From NCBI GenBank assembly GCA_964057225.1, contig OZ059895.1:7130001-7194000 (forward strand): a stretch of DNA of 64,000 nt, read 5' to 3'. This document shows, piece by piece, positions 1 to 17,538 of the stretch. The notes below the pieces were generated by a model that saw only the letters and a list, made by a program, of their open reading frames with translations, was not told where the DNA came from and did not search any database. A program made the translations under genes and the position numbers. This DNA is from Auanema rhodensis. Taxonomy: Eukaryota > Nematoda > Chromadorea > Rhabditida > Rhabditidae. Positions within the stretch are counted from its first letter, which is position 1. Each line of letters begins with the position of its first letter.

Positions 1-760
1 TATCAACACGTCACCAGGACCCGGAATTTGTAAGACGACAATGAGGAACATCATTTTCATGATTTCGCTACCACTCTAATAAAATGGAAGGTTTAAATAA
101 GAACTCAAAATACTGTAAATTCAAGAAGCTGACACACTAGCGCAAGAAAAAGTAAGTAGACAACAGCAAATGAGGTTCCTTATTAATTCATATTTGGCAT
201 ACCTGAACAAGAACTTCTAACTCTGACGTCGAAAGGGTACTTAGACTAGTCTTCCCTGACATTAAACCTCGACGAAGCTTAATATACGTTTTGATATCAT
301 TTAAACACCATTTGGATCCTTTGAAAGAGAACGTTTATCTTTTTAAGAAAATACACATACATACCTTCAAAAACCAATTTGTTCAAAGCAGCTACTTTTG
401 GCCATTTCTCTAAAAAGTTTTCCCATTTAAATCGAAGAGAGGTTGGGTCTGGAGGAGCAACCGGTGGAGGACCAGCAGAAGTAAATCTGGAAACAATTAA
501 ATAAATAAAAAACAAAAACTTTGTAAAGAATGCAACTGCATTCGCATATATCAATCTAGGAATGAGAAGCATAACGATTAGTTGGAAAGCAATTGGATTT
601 AGGATTCCAGTTCAGTTATGGGTGAACTAACAATTCAAAAACTCGTTCAATTTGCTATTTGCTATGGAAATAGGAAATAATACCTTATAGATGTTCTAAA
701 TGAAGTCAGAGTAGGCAGGCGTAAAACCACAGTGGGATTCAAGGCTCTTCTTAACGACAT
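1..760 (-). CDS. LETM1-domain protein, LETMD1-like (partial, 3' end off window)
   Basis: Probably a mitochondrial inner-membrane protein of the LETM1-domain family, closest in layout to LETMD1/HCCR1. The start at 758-760 lies directly after a TTGCAG acceptor, which suits trans-splicing. Exon 1 (684-760) encodes a basic, hydroxylated leader beginning MSLRRALNPTVVLRLPT, a good mitochondrial presequence. The next exon has a Pro-rich linker and FKWENFLEKWPKVAALNKL. The third has KTYIKLRRGLMSG and LSTSELEVLVQ. The exon reaching the left edge gives EIMKMMFLIVVLQIPG, matching the helix and hydrophobic segment that open the LETM1 domain. Phases agree across all joins. Its start is 520 bp downstream of the PDZ gene's stop on the same strand, so it may be the last cistron of that cluster. 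The family call rests on motif order; another LETM1 subfamily is possible. Confidence 0.62.
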
Positions 761-1049
761 CCTGCAAGCAAAATCGTATTATTGTAAATATAAGAAAAAG
801 TATAAATGAGAGCAAATACTGAACAGGTTATAAACCCCACGAACATACCATAACCAAGAAAAAGCGTTTGAGTACAATTTATTATTATTAATGATACAGG
901 TAATCAGTTAATGAAAGAACAGAACAATTGAGAACAGTTACTATTATGGAGACTAGTAAGAATTAATGAAAAAATAATAAATATCAGGCAAGAAGTTAAT
1001 TATTATGGCAACAATTCTACACCAAGAAATTTAAGTACCCATTTTGCAC

Positions 1050-1090
1050 ATATAAATATACATATATACATATATGTATATATATATATT
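1050..1090. repeat. AT-rich dinucleotide microsatellite
   Basis: An imperfect (AT/TA)n tract lies between the LETMD1-like gene and the PDZ gene. It is simple low-complexity sequence with no sign of a mobile element. Confidence 0.7.
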
Positions 1091-1279
1091 TTTTATTATT
1101 ATGAAAGATGACAGAAGTGCATACACGCTATATTCTTAAACGCCTAATACGTGCTGAAAAAACAAACAAACGGAAATTATGATACAGTCTTTTGTACAAA
1201 ATCAGAACTCTGGAAAATAAATATTCTCTTTTTATATTCGTGTTATTTCTTTTTCTTTCTGTGAACAAGGATGTAAAAA

Positions 1280-2516
1280 TCACAAACGTGTTATTTCGGC
1301 GGCTAACGAATTACCACTATCAGCTCTCTTCAAAGAACAGGCCTTATCAACACAGTATGAATCCGATAGGTCACCGAGAGTAGGTGATGGGTCGTCAGGA
1401 TGGTCAGGCTCTATTCCCTGTGAAATCATTGAATCCCCACCAGGACACAAGCCCGGCAACGAAGAGCCCGAAGTGTTAGCAGAGTCGCTAGTTAAAGCTA
1501 GTTGCTTGGGGGCAAATTCTGTAAACAAGCGGCAATAGGAGTTATATTCAAAAAATAACGATATTACCATATTTATCAACAATTTTCTTTTCTTCTCGTT
1601 CCAAAGCTTCTAGCATTTTTTGTTTTTCTCTCAATATATATTGCAGTTGAAGTGAACGAGCCGACAACTGAATAATTCGAGCAATATTCTGAACCAAAAA
1701 TATAGTTTAAGTTTGAAACTTGGAAGGCCTACTTGGAACAACACTACTAATCTCATTTGTAGCTGAGATGATATTATGCTTACTAGTGATGAATGTGATT
1801 CACCAATAACTGAGACACCATTAACGGCTATTACTACATCGCCTATAATCAATTATCTAGTTTTAAAATTGACAAGGAGTTTTAACCTCTCCTTATACCA
1901 GCTTTCGAAGCTGGGGCTCCATCTTGAACATAATCTACATAAGTAATACGTTCCACGGAATTTGTCCCACGTTTGAAAACGTATGACTGAACAAGATTAT
2001 GTGAACGGAATAGGTATCTAATAGCTTACTTGCAAGGCAAACCCAAAAGATTCATTCAGAGAACTTCTGATTACAACTACTGTTCTTCTTTTGTTGTTAA
2101 ACTCTGGAAACGGAAGTATTGACTGGTCTACATCAAATTTTCCATTATCCTCAAAAATATAATTTCAATATGACATTCTACTTAAAGATCTTACACTGTT
2201 CAATGTTAAATTTAATGAAACATCATCTCTTAAACTTCCAGAAGCCGACGATGGGCTACCACCGGATTCAGAAGAACGAAATCGTGCTAGTGGACCACTA
2301 CTACGAGAACGAGAGGAAATTGTGCTTCTGGAAATAATATTATACAAGAAACTATTACACACATAAATAACAAGTGTATGTAGGTCACCCGACGCCATAG
2401 CGCAGATAGCATACGAAATTGAAACAAGAATGATATGAAAAGCAAAAGACTTTAATGTTAAAAGATAAAAAAAAGTACCTAGTCCTAGCATCTGAAAAAG
2501 GAGACCAGCTCATCAT
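1280..2516 (-). CDS. PDZ-domain scaffold protein, tamalin/GRASP-like
   Basis: A small scaffold protein with one PDZ domain. The start is the first of two adjacent ATGs ([12 protein letters not shown]). A Ser/Arg-rich linker ([18 protein letters not shown]) leads to the PDZ domain, which is spread over four exons: [20 protein letters not shown] (the carboxylate-binding loop region), [20 protein letters not shown] and [20 protein letters not shown] basic, glutamine-rich helix ([20 protein letters not shown]) and an acidic tail ending [12 protein letters not shown] follow. PDZ followed by a short coiled coil is the plan of tamalin/GRASP and CYTIP, which link receptors to ARF exchange factors. 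The C-terminal TRL could itself bind a PDZ domain. The gene lies 279 bp downstream of pen-2 on the same strand. The PDZ call is firm; the tamalin assignment is tentative. Confidence 0.72.
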
Positions 2517-2794
2517 TTGAACAGCGTTGAACAAGCTTACAGAAGCATTAGAAGTAGCTAAACAACAAACAAGTATATAGCAAAACATGAAAACAAAAGA
2601 ATTAAAGTAGAATGTAGACAAAACTACTGAATGAAATCAATGTCATTTTCAATCTTTCTTTCGAAGAAATTTAATAACATTTGAATTCTTTCCCCCCAAT
2701 TAGGGAAGCACACGTATGAAAATATATAGAATAAAAATAAATAAAATTAGACAGAGATCAAATCAGTCGATATTCTTGGTTGGATAAAGGCACT

Positions 2795-3510
2795 TCAAAC
2801 CCGTCCCATTGGATACACAAACGTCAGGAAATCACTCCAAGGCAGGCCCAAAGATCGATAACTCTGAATTAGCTGGATGAAAGATGATTATAAGAGAATT
2901 CTTTAAGTCATTCCAAGTATAGCATATTAGTTAATTAGTTTTCCGTCAAATTCAACTCAGAACAAACGAACCTAATCTTAAAGTCGTATAATTACAACTT
3001 CTCATTACTAATTTTACTTTCCGGCAAAATGATTGAGTAAAGGCGGTAAGACATAGAATATGTCATTAAATTTATAGACTAGTTAAATACCGCTCGATCT
3101 AATTCGATCATCAAAGTAAAAAAACCAATATTAGAGAAAGTAATAAAAACAAAATAAAACTTCAAAAAAATGATAAGAAACCTGGAAATACAACTCCCAT
3201 GCCACAATTGCAAAGGTCCAAAAGATAACACCTGCACAGCTCAAATACAGATATCTAAAATTGAAACGAAGGATTATAAATTAAATATAAAAATATAAAA
3301 CCTTTTCATTTCTTTACGCTCTGGTGTTAGTGGATTGCAGAAAGCTTCAGTAAAGAACCAGAAAATGTTAGTTAGCCAGACCAAAGGTAAACAACATAGT
3401 CCGATGTAGAAATATCTTAAAAACAAAACAAAATAACTCTAAAAAATATGCTAAACTTACTTTCTACATATATTAAGCTTTTCATTCGATGGCAACTTAG
3501 AAATATCCAT
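2795..3510 (-). CDS. pen-2: Gamma-secretase subunit PEN-2
   Basis: PEN-2 is the smallest subunit of gamma-secretase, needed for presenilin endoproteolysis and so for Notch cleavage. Four exons (3461-3510, 3302-3415, 3182-3254, 2795-2863) join in frame to give 101 residues, the usual family length. Seen in order: MDISKLPSNEKLNICRK, then CCLPLVWLTNIFWFFTEAF (the conserved W-x-N-x-FWFF first hydrophobic segment), then SCAGVIFWTFAIVAWELYF, then the C-terminal DFLTFVYPMGRV, which matches the conserved D-x-L-S/T-F motif needed for complex assembly. The last intron (2864-3181, about 320 bp) is unusually long for this window. The gene sits 258 bp downstream of the REC114-like gene, inside the minus-strand series. 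Confidence 0.95.
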
Positions 3511-3768
3511 ATTTGTCAAAAATAGATGAAAATTGATTAGTAGCCTGCAGTGCAGAAAACACTGGTTGCGTACTTACGCACAACGTACACATCCGATATT
3601 TTTAAGTATTAAGTCAGTGAACCTTTTATATATTTACATATCTTTGTTTAAAATTAATTCACAAGCTTCATTCAACTAAATAGTAATATTGAGTTCATGG
3701 TACAGATTAAAAAACGTTTCTATATAAAAATAACTGTTCAAAAGATAAAAATTGATTTACAATGGTCT

Positions 3769-4959
3769 TTAAAATCTTCTCAGAATCGAGTCCTGTTGAT
3801 ATTTGCTTAAAGGCTCAATATCTTTCTTATCCTGAAAACAATATTTATTATAAGATTACATCTAAATTCATAATATACATCATATTGTGAAAAAGAAGCT
3901 GGTTCAATAGTATCTACGGCCTAAAATAATATATTATGATCTCAAAAAAAAAACATGAGTTACATGTTCCATTCTATTTAGTAATCGTCGAAATGCGGCA
4001 CATTTGGACAATTCAGTAATGAAATGTTTTAATTCCAATGTAGACATCTCGGAAATATCAATCTGCTCATCTGTTTGAGATCCTACATCCTAAAAATAAT
4101 AGTTCAGGTAAACTACACTTCTATATTTCTGTGTTTAAAGCCTACAGAAGTGGATTTTATGGTAGTATTAGCAGACATGGGTGTGTTCCTATAGTTGTTT
4201 CCATAATAGGCTTGCTAAAAATTAAACTATATAAGTTTTGATAAGAACACTTCGAACATTTCCATAAGGAGGTGTTGGCGATGGATTGTACACAGGAGAA
4301 GGATTATATAAAGGTGAATTGATATATCCTGGAGAAGATTGAGATTCTGAGCCCGAACCAAACATCTGTCAAATTTCAAAAATATATGAATTAGAATCGA
4401 ATACTTACATCATAGCTATCACTGTACTTGTATATTTCTTGCGATGGGGAAGGAGAATGATTTGACACATTTGATACTTCTGAGCTTCCTCTTGATTTAC
4501 TCTAGATTTATAACAATTAGCTTAAATCAGTATAGCATTCCTTACCGTATGCTCTTGAACATGTGTGAATTGAGAAATAACTGCAGATATTTCACGTGTA
4601 TCATTCATATTTTGGGTTCTGAACCTAAAGCGTATATCACTTTCCCTGATCTTGAGTGATACATAGAATGATAGATCCCGAAACCTGAAAAATAAATTAA
4701 TAACAGCACCAAAGCAAAAAAAAAACCTAATTACAGGAAATGGTTCGCGAAGTGGAACTTGGTGAAGAGTACGATTACCATGTGAAAGAACCAGAAGTTT
4801 AGCTGATTTTTGTATGATCAGGTACAAATCATGTTCCTACATATAATAATGTGAAAACAGACATAGTAATGTACTCACCAGTACAACGGGATTGTTACTA
4901 GGAAATCGTAAATCAGTATATTTTGAAAGTTTCCAGCTTTGTTCTCGAGTCCACGACAT
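3769..4959 (-). CDS. REC114/DSB-1/DSB-2-like meiotic DSB factor (candidate)
   Basis: This nine-exon gene of roughly 285 residues reads in frame throughout. The N-terminal part looks like a compact beta-rich domain: VVLEHDLYLIIQKSAKLLVL, HQVPLREPFPV, DLSFYVSLKIRESDIRFRF, then a helix NDTREISAVISQF. A long low-complexity middle follows, rich in Ser, Pro, Tyr and Asn (SSEVSNVSNHSPSPSQ; YNPSPVYNPSPTPPYG). The gene ends with amphipathic helices (STLELKHFITEL, FRRLLNRMEH) and a last exon KKDIEPLSKYQQDSILRRF. A PH-like N-terminus, disordered linker and C-terminal helices are the layout of REC114, represented in Caenorhabditis by DSB-1 and DSB-2, which promote SPO11 double-strand breaks. The assignment is inferred from architecture and the N-terminal pattern; these proteins evolve fast. 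PIG-L lies 261 bp upstream and pen-2 258 bp downstream. Confidence 0.5.
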
Positions 4960-5099
4960 TTTGGTTAAAATATAAGATATTTAATACTTATTTATCAAGC
5001 TTGGCTTTATTTAAATCTGGCGCTTAACATGCCAGCCAGGACCATTTTTTAACACCCTTTAACAATTAACACTAAATCATTAACATTTTTTTCATAGAC

Positions 5100-5105
5100 T
5101 TTATT
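5100..5105 (-). terminator. Poly(A) signal AATAAA after PIG-L
   Basis: TTTATT on the plus strand reads AATAAA on the coding strand, about 115 nt past the PIG-L stop and about 140 nt before the next ATG. That spacing is typical inside nematode operons. A second copy lies at 5006-5011. Confidence 0.5.
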
Positions 5106-5220
5106 AATTAAATCATGCAAACATTAATACAACAAATAATTGGTACTGTATAAAAAAACAAAAATTCTAACAAACTATTGAAGATGCTATAATTACATAA
5201 AACAAGGACTAAAATACCTA

Positions 5221-6220
5221 TTAAGCTTTTTTCTTTTTCGGCAAACGCACCTGTGGATGAATTCTTCTCAATGTGTTTATATAAATATATCTGAAAGATA
5301 CGAGATAACCTTCTTTCAAAAAAAAAAAACGTTTTCGAATTATTTATAGAATAGTATTCAAAAGGTGATTGAGTAGTAACTCTATTCACTTTCAACTCAC
5401 CGAGAAAAAAGCATGAACAAAATTCGAAACCAAACTAGCTGTGACCTATGAGACGCCATAGCATTCCAACAAGCAATAATATCACGACCCCAGGCAAAAT
5501 AACGGTAGGGGGAACGAAGAACAGAAATTGGGGAATCAAATAAACCAATATATCTGAAAAATAAAAATAAAAACGGAAACAGATTAAAGTAAGACTTTCT
5601 CCATAGAGGGACAGACTCTAAGACAAAAATCTGAACATCTTGTGGAATAACGCCATTTGTATAGGCGTCTTGCAAGGCCTCAAAGCAAGATATGTGATTA
5701 TGATGACCAGAGACTCCATAACCATCAAATGAAATGACACAATCAACATCTAATATCTATAATAATTTAATGAGTTTACAACACTGCTAAAACTAAAAAA
5801 CCTCCATATGCCTCAAAATGATATTACTCATGGATACTTTCTCCCATTCTTGTCCATCTTGAAACATATCATAATCTAGAATAGTGACATCTCCTGGTAG
5901 TACACCAAGATACTGAACAGCCTTTTGCAACTCTCTGCTACGAAGAGAACCCTTAAGAAAACATTGGCATATATAATATACGCTAAACTGACCTGTCCAT
6001 AAAAATTTCCATTAGAAACACAAAGCATAAAAACACGATGACCAGAAAGTCGTAAGGCACGTAATATAGGAGAAAAAAACATAGTTTCATCATCAGGATG
6101 AGCAATAACAAGCAATATACGAGAAGTTGATGAAAGAGGTAAGGGTCGTCCACCACGAAAAGAGAATAAAAGCAGAATTATTAGCAAGAGAAGAATCAAC
6201 AGAACAATTATAGGAATCAT
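5221..6220 (-). CDS. N-acetylglucosaminyl-phosphatidylinositol de-N-acetylase (PIG-L)
   Basis: Catalyses the second step of GPI-anchor synthesis, removing acetate from GlcNAc-PI on the cytosolic face of the ER. The protein starts with a very hydrophobic segment (MIPIIVLLILLLLIILLLFS), the expected ER membrane anchor. The zinc-site motif AHPDDETMFFSP follows, then CVSNGNFYGQ and SRELQKAVQYLG. The second conserved motif, DGYGVSGHHNH, supplies the metal-binding histidines. The C-terminal part has SVPLWRKYIGLFD and SQLVWFRILFMLFSRYIYI before a short basic tail. Length is about 245-250 residues, near human PIGL. The start is only 2 bp after the TMEM242 stop on the same strand, so this gene must be expressed from a polycistronic transcript or from an acceptor inside the end of TMEM242. 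Confidence 0.93.
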
Positions 6221-6222
6221 TA

Positions 6223-6789
6223 TTACTGCTTTTCTGCTGGAGCAGAGATAGTAGATTCGTCTTTTTTCTCTATACTATTGATCAAATCCTCAAAACTTTG
6301 AGAGTTTTTGCTTTGAGGTAATCTTAAGGAATCTCCGAAGGATCTTTTCATCGCTGAGCCAAACTGGCGAGGAGTGTTTACGTCGAGTATCCAAGATACA
6401 CCTACCACAAACAAGGAAAAGCCAGAAACTGCAAAGAGCACACATTTGAGGTCACTTAGTTTAACTGACCAGTAATAAGAGTAGAAATAGCTAAAGCTTT
6501 GGAAGCGAATCCTACACCTGATACTAACTGAGCTCTTGCCAAATCAGCTGCTTCCTTATGTCTTGTATGCTTATATGCACTTCTTATCCCAAATACCAAT
6601 GAGGTGAATGAAGCAACACCAAGTACTGAAACATATTTTATCTAGCGTTATAAGGATTATAAGCGCACCTCCTTTCACAATAGTTGAAGAGATTTTAGAG
6701 TCAACACTATCAGCAGCACGCGCAACGGAACGGAGGGTGGATTGGGTAACAGATCCCCCTAATTCCTCCTTTACAGAAGCATTCTCCAT
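6223..6789 (-). CDS. TMEM242-like mitochondrial membrane protein
   Basis: Matches the TMEM242 family, known in mammals as a mitochondrial inner-membrane factor for assembly of the ATP synthase c-ring. Three exons give about 145 residues. After a short acidic and Ser-rich leader (MENASVKEELGGSVTQ) comes KGVLGVASFTSLVFGIRSAY, the first membrane hairpin with the conserved KG at its start. A basic loop (KHTRHKEAADLARAQL), a second region (GFASKALAISTLITVSGF) and a third hydrophobic segment (LFVVGVSWILDV) follow. Then comes NTPRQFGSAMKRSFGD, matching the family's post-membrane motif. The C-terminus is polar. SRRM1 lies 261 bp upstream and the PIG-L ATG starts 2 bp downstream. Confidence 0.8.
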
Positions 6790-6904
6790 ACACTAACTGA
6801 CAAAGGAACCCTCAAAAACATGGTATATGCACAGATACACTTGCAATTTTAAGTAAGAATGGATAAACCAAACTTAGACAAATCTTGAAAGACTGAACAA
6901 AGAC

Positions 6905-6910
6905 TTTATT
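6905..6910 (-). terminator. Poly(A) signal AATAAA after SRRM1
   Basis: TTTATT on the plus strand gives AATAAA on the coding strand, about 140 nt past the SRRM1 stop and about 115 nt before the TMEM242 ATG. This is operon-like spacing. Confidence 0.5.
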
Positions 6911-7050
6911 ACATTTTCATATAACAAAATAAGCTTTGTAGCATATCATAACAAGGACTAAGAGACCAAATTACTTAGGGATTTCAGGAATTCAAAATAC
7001 ATGTGATATTAGTTTAGCTTCTGTGATGTGCACGAGATCAAAAAAACAAA

Positions 7051-8470
7051 TTAATCAGAATCAGTACTGGAACTAGGTGTGGGGCTACGTTTTCGTTCCT
7101 TCTTCTTTTTTTCCTAAGAAAACAAAAGCATTTCTTCTTAAAATAATAATTGAAACATACCTTCTTATGTTTCTTTTTTTCCTTCTTGTCTTTTTCTCTC
7201 CTATCATCTTCACCACTAGAAGCTTCTCGTTTTCTCTCTCTTCTTTTCTCTTTTTTACTTTCCCCTTCTGACTCAGAAACGCTAGAATCTCTTCTTTTTC
7301 TGTAAAAATAAGTTATATTAATTATGAACAGATAAAACTAACTTTTTACGATCAATACTATCTTCAGTAAATCGTCGCCGAGCTGGAGAACGTGAACGAG
7401 TTCTACTACGACGACGACGATGTTCCTGTCTGCGATTATCACGTTCCTCCTCGCGTTTTCTGTCCCTCTCTCTCTCCGCAGCTCTTCTTTTCAACCTTTC
7501 TTCTTCACGTCTTTTACTTTCTATCTCTCTTTCCTTACTAGTCTGACGTTCCTTTCTATTTTCTTCCCAGCGATCACCTCTTCTACCAGACTTAGATCTT
7601 CGATTGGCAAAGGGGGATCTTCTATCTCTAGATTGTCCTTGACGTGGACTCCTATCACGAGCTTGACGCGGACTTTTCTTCCTATCTGGGCTCCTCATGT
7701 TACGAGGAACAATACGGTCGTCACGAACTTCCTTTTCTTTTGTGGTTCCAGAAAAACGACCCAACGACAGATTTTGGTACCTAGGGAACACATGCTGGAA
7801 ACAATTTCAATCATCTAATGAATTTTTTTTGTTTTAATCAAAGAAAAGCTCCTGATGCAATTCAGCCAAAATTTTTAATGATTTTTTCACAAATCGAAAA
7901 GACATGCCAACCTGTTAGCCCAATCATTTTGTGCTAATGTTTTAATAGCAGGAGTAGTGGTTCCATTTGCTTCATTTTCTTTCTTCATCTCGTTGGCTTT
8001 TTTCTGTACAAGACTCGGTGGGATGCCATCACTAGATTCATATGCTTCAATAAGAAGAGCCCAAAGTTCACCCATAAATAATCGAGCAAACCGAGCATTT
8101 AAAAAACCTGTTATATTTATCTATAAAACAATATCAGTATATCAGTGAATATAACAAATTATATTACCTGCATAACTTTAGGATTAGGTTCGGAAGTTTC
8201 TAGTTGACTTATAATATATTCAATTAACACGTCGTCTTCGACTCCCAAAATTTCATTAATTTTAACTGTAATCCATGGCTTAATCACATCGAGATTTACT
8301 TTACCCATATTTATCTTAAAATAAGAAGTTAAGAAAAAAATCACGTACAATCTCACTTTTTTCTCCAAAGCAGCTTCAAATTTCATTTGCTTCAAGAGCT
8401 TTTTTTCTTTGTCCGAAAAGCGACCATCTTGGTCTGAGCTTGTTCCTCGAAAAAATCCCGCATCTGCCAT
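7051..8470 (-). CDS. rsr-1: SRm160/SRRM1 PWI-domain splicing coactivator
   Basis: SRRM1 is a nuclear splicing coactivator and exon-junction-associated protein that works with SR proteins. The N-terminus MADAGFFRGTSSDQDGRFSD and LLKQMKFEAALEKK are the family signature. The PWI domain follows (VNLDVIKPWITVKINEILG, then DDVLIEYIISQLE, MQINITGFLNARFARLFM, GELWALLIEAYE). The next exons encode a long Arg/Ser/Lys/Glu-rich region: SPRQARDRSPRQ, then a highly charged ERERDRKREEERDNRR stretch, then RRRRSRTRSRSPARRR. The last exon ends SPTPSSSTDSD. The RS region is shorter than in vertebrates, as expected for a worm. It is the first gene of the minus-strand series and the best place to look for that operon's promoter. 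Confidence 0.93.
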
Positions 8471-9449
8471 CCTTTAAGGTTAAAAATTAAAAATATATCT
8501 TGAAAAGTAAATTAAAAAGCTACTAAATCAAGGCAATGTTCGAAACACCAGACGCTTTATGAACAATGTTGAGACAAACGTATACTTACGTACAATCGTA
8601 CACAGTATCGAACCAGGCGTTCACACAATATGTATGAATAAGTCGCTAAGTTTATTTCGCCACTATGTTAAAGGTATATATTTTGAATATAAATGGTACA
8701 ATTTTAAATATTAATAAGATATCTTCTATAATGAGAAAAGTACTCAAGTGCAGAGTTAGAATTAAATATAAATTGTTTTTATTACTTATATACAGGTTCG
8801 ATAAAATATATAAAGCAATATAGACTCATATAATTTATCGTTAATGATTATTAATTTGGAAATTATTAATGCTTAGCGTTAGTAACAAAAGTGTTGAATT
8901 AACACATGTTTATAACAATGTTGTAAAAAAAATCCAGGGACCTTCACAACCAACGTGTGAGCAAAAATACTTTTCAACTCCTGATTGTAAGCATGCTATA
9001 TGAAATTGATAAAAACAGTAACTATATGAAAGTAATTGGTATTGAATTTTCATTATCGTAGTAATAATAAAAATTTAATTCTTTGAAAACCCATATTAAC
9101 ACGAAGCTCAAATTCGAAGCATTCGTTTTGAGCATAATCATGGTTAAAATGACAACACAATAAATGGGTCTGAATGAAAGAAAATGGCAATCGAACAAGA
9201 AAAAATACATTATATTTGAAACCATTGATTAAGTGATCTGAAAAACACGGGTGATATGAACACTATGACTTAGTTGAAGAAAATAATAAAAATAATTAAC
9301 ATATTATACATACATATAAAAATAGCTTTCTCTTTTCTACATAAAAATTGTTTATAACTTATGAGTAAACTTTTTCGCAGATTCATATGAATCACTGGCT
9401 GAGATGATCTTGAAAACAATAAGTTAGGTGTGAATCCGATATTACCAGC
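8471..9449. other. Intergenic, presumed promoter region of the 8.5-to-0 kb gene series
   Basis: No coding exon is evident on either strand. It is AT-rich and lies upstream of SRRM1 and downstream of the src-2 stop. The SRRM1-proximal part is the likely promoter of the whole seven-gene series. Confidence 0.5.
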
Positions 9450-15634
<6,185 letters not shown>

Positions 15635-16434
15635 ATTAGTATCCAATCATAGGAAGCATTTACCGCATTTCCCACCGGAACCTTAGATAATTAGCATAAG
15701 TAAAAATATCACAAAAAAAGATATATATTTAGAAAAAATATCAAAATTTGGGGTTTTTTCGGCTATGAACAGTACGCAAACCGCGAAGATAGTGGAGGGG
15801 TGGAGAGAAAATTCACTAGCCCCGAAAAAGCTACTGAGGTGTTAGCATACAACCGATGAGGGCCTTCTTAGCTTCGTCGTCGAGCAGGATGGTGGGCGTG
15901 GTTCAGAAGGTTTTCGAGGTCACCCTCTTCTCCTCCTCCATCTCTTCTGGTCATCTTTCAACTACTGACTAGTCAGCTAGACCATAAGACTAGCATCAAC
16001 CGCAAGCAAACATTGCTGCTAGCTGACCGCAGCAGAGCACTTCTACAAATAGATTTTCTGAGCTATGACATCCTGTGCTTCAGGCCTTCTGGGGTTTCTT
16101 TCAACTTTCGCATAACCTGCTTGCGATTCATGGCCTACGCTGATCCAAACCATATGTTTTTTTTTAGATTTTATCAAATAAAATATCAGAAATCCACAGC
16201 AAGACTTTTAAACGCATTCTTTGTCACTCTGTTTAATTTCCGTCTCTTATACTCTAACATTAAAAAACACCACCGTTCAAGTAAGATAGAAAAAAAAGTA
16301 ACCAGCATTTATGCTGTAAAGATCATAACAACAATTTGTGAAAATGGGAAGTAACAATAAACATGTAAAGGAATCGAAAAACGATAACAGAAACAACAGC
16401 AACCAAACAATATATTTCAAATATAATACATATC
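15635..16434. other. Intergenic between src-2 and RSL24D1
   Basis: No coding exon seen. The part at 15740-15960 is more GC-rich than its surroundings and lies just upstream of src-2, so it is the likely src-2 promoter and leader. Confidence 0.45.

Positions 16435-17538
<1,104 letters not shown>

Noticed and set aside
7420-7818. 132-codon plus-strand open frame
   Set aside because: Antisense shadow of the SRRM1 Arg/Ser repeat exon; Ser/Phe/Leu-rich low complexity.
15635-15646. In-frame ATG upstream giving MDTNMGQC for src-2
   Set aside because: It would bury Gly2 needed for myristoylation; MGQCFGK is the typical Src-family start.
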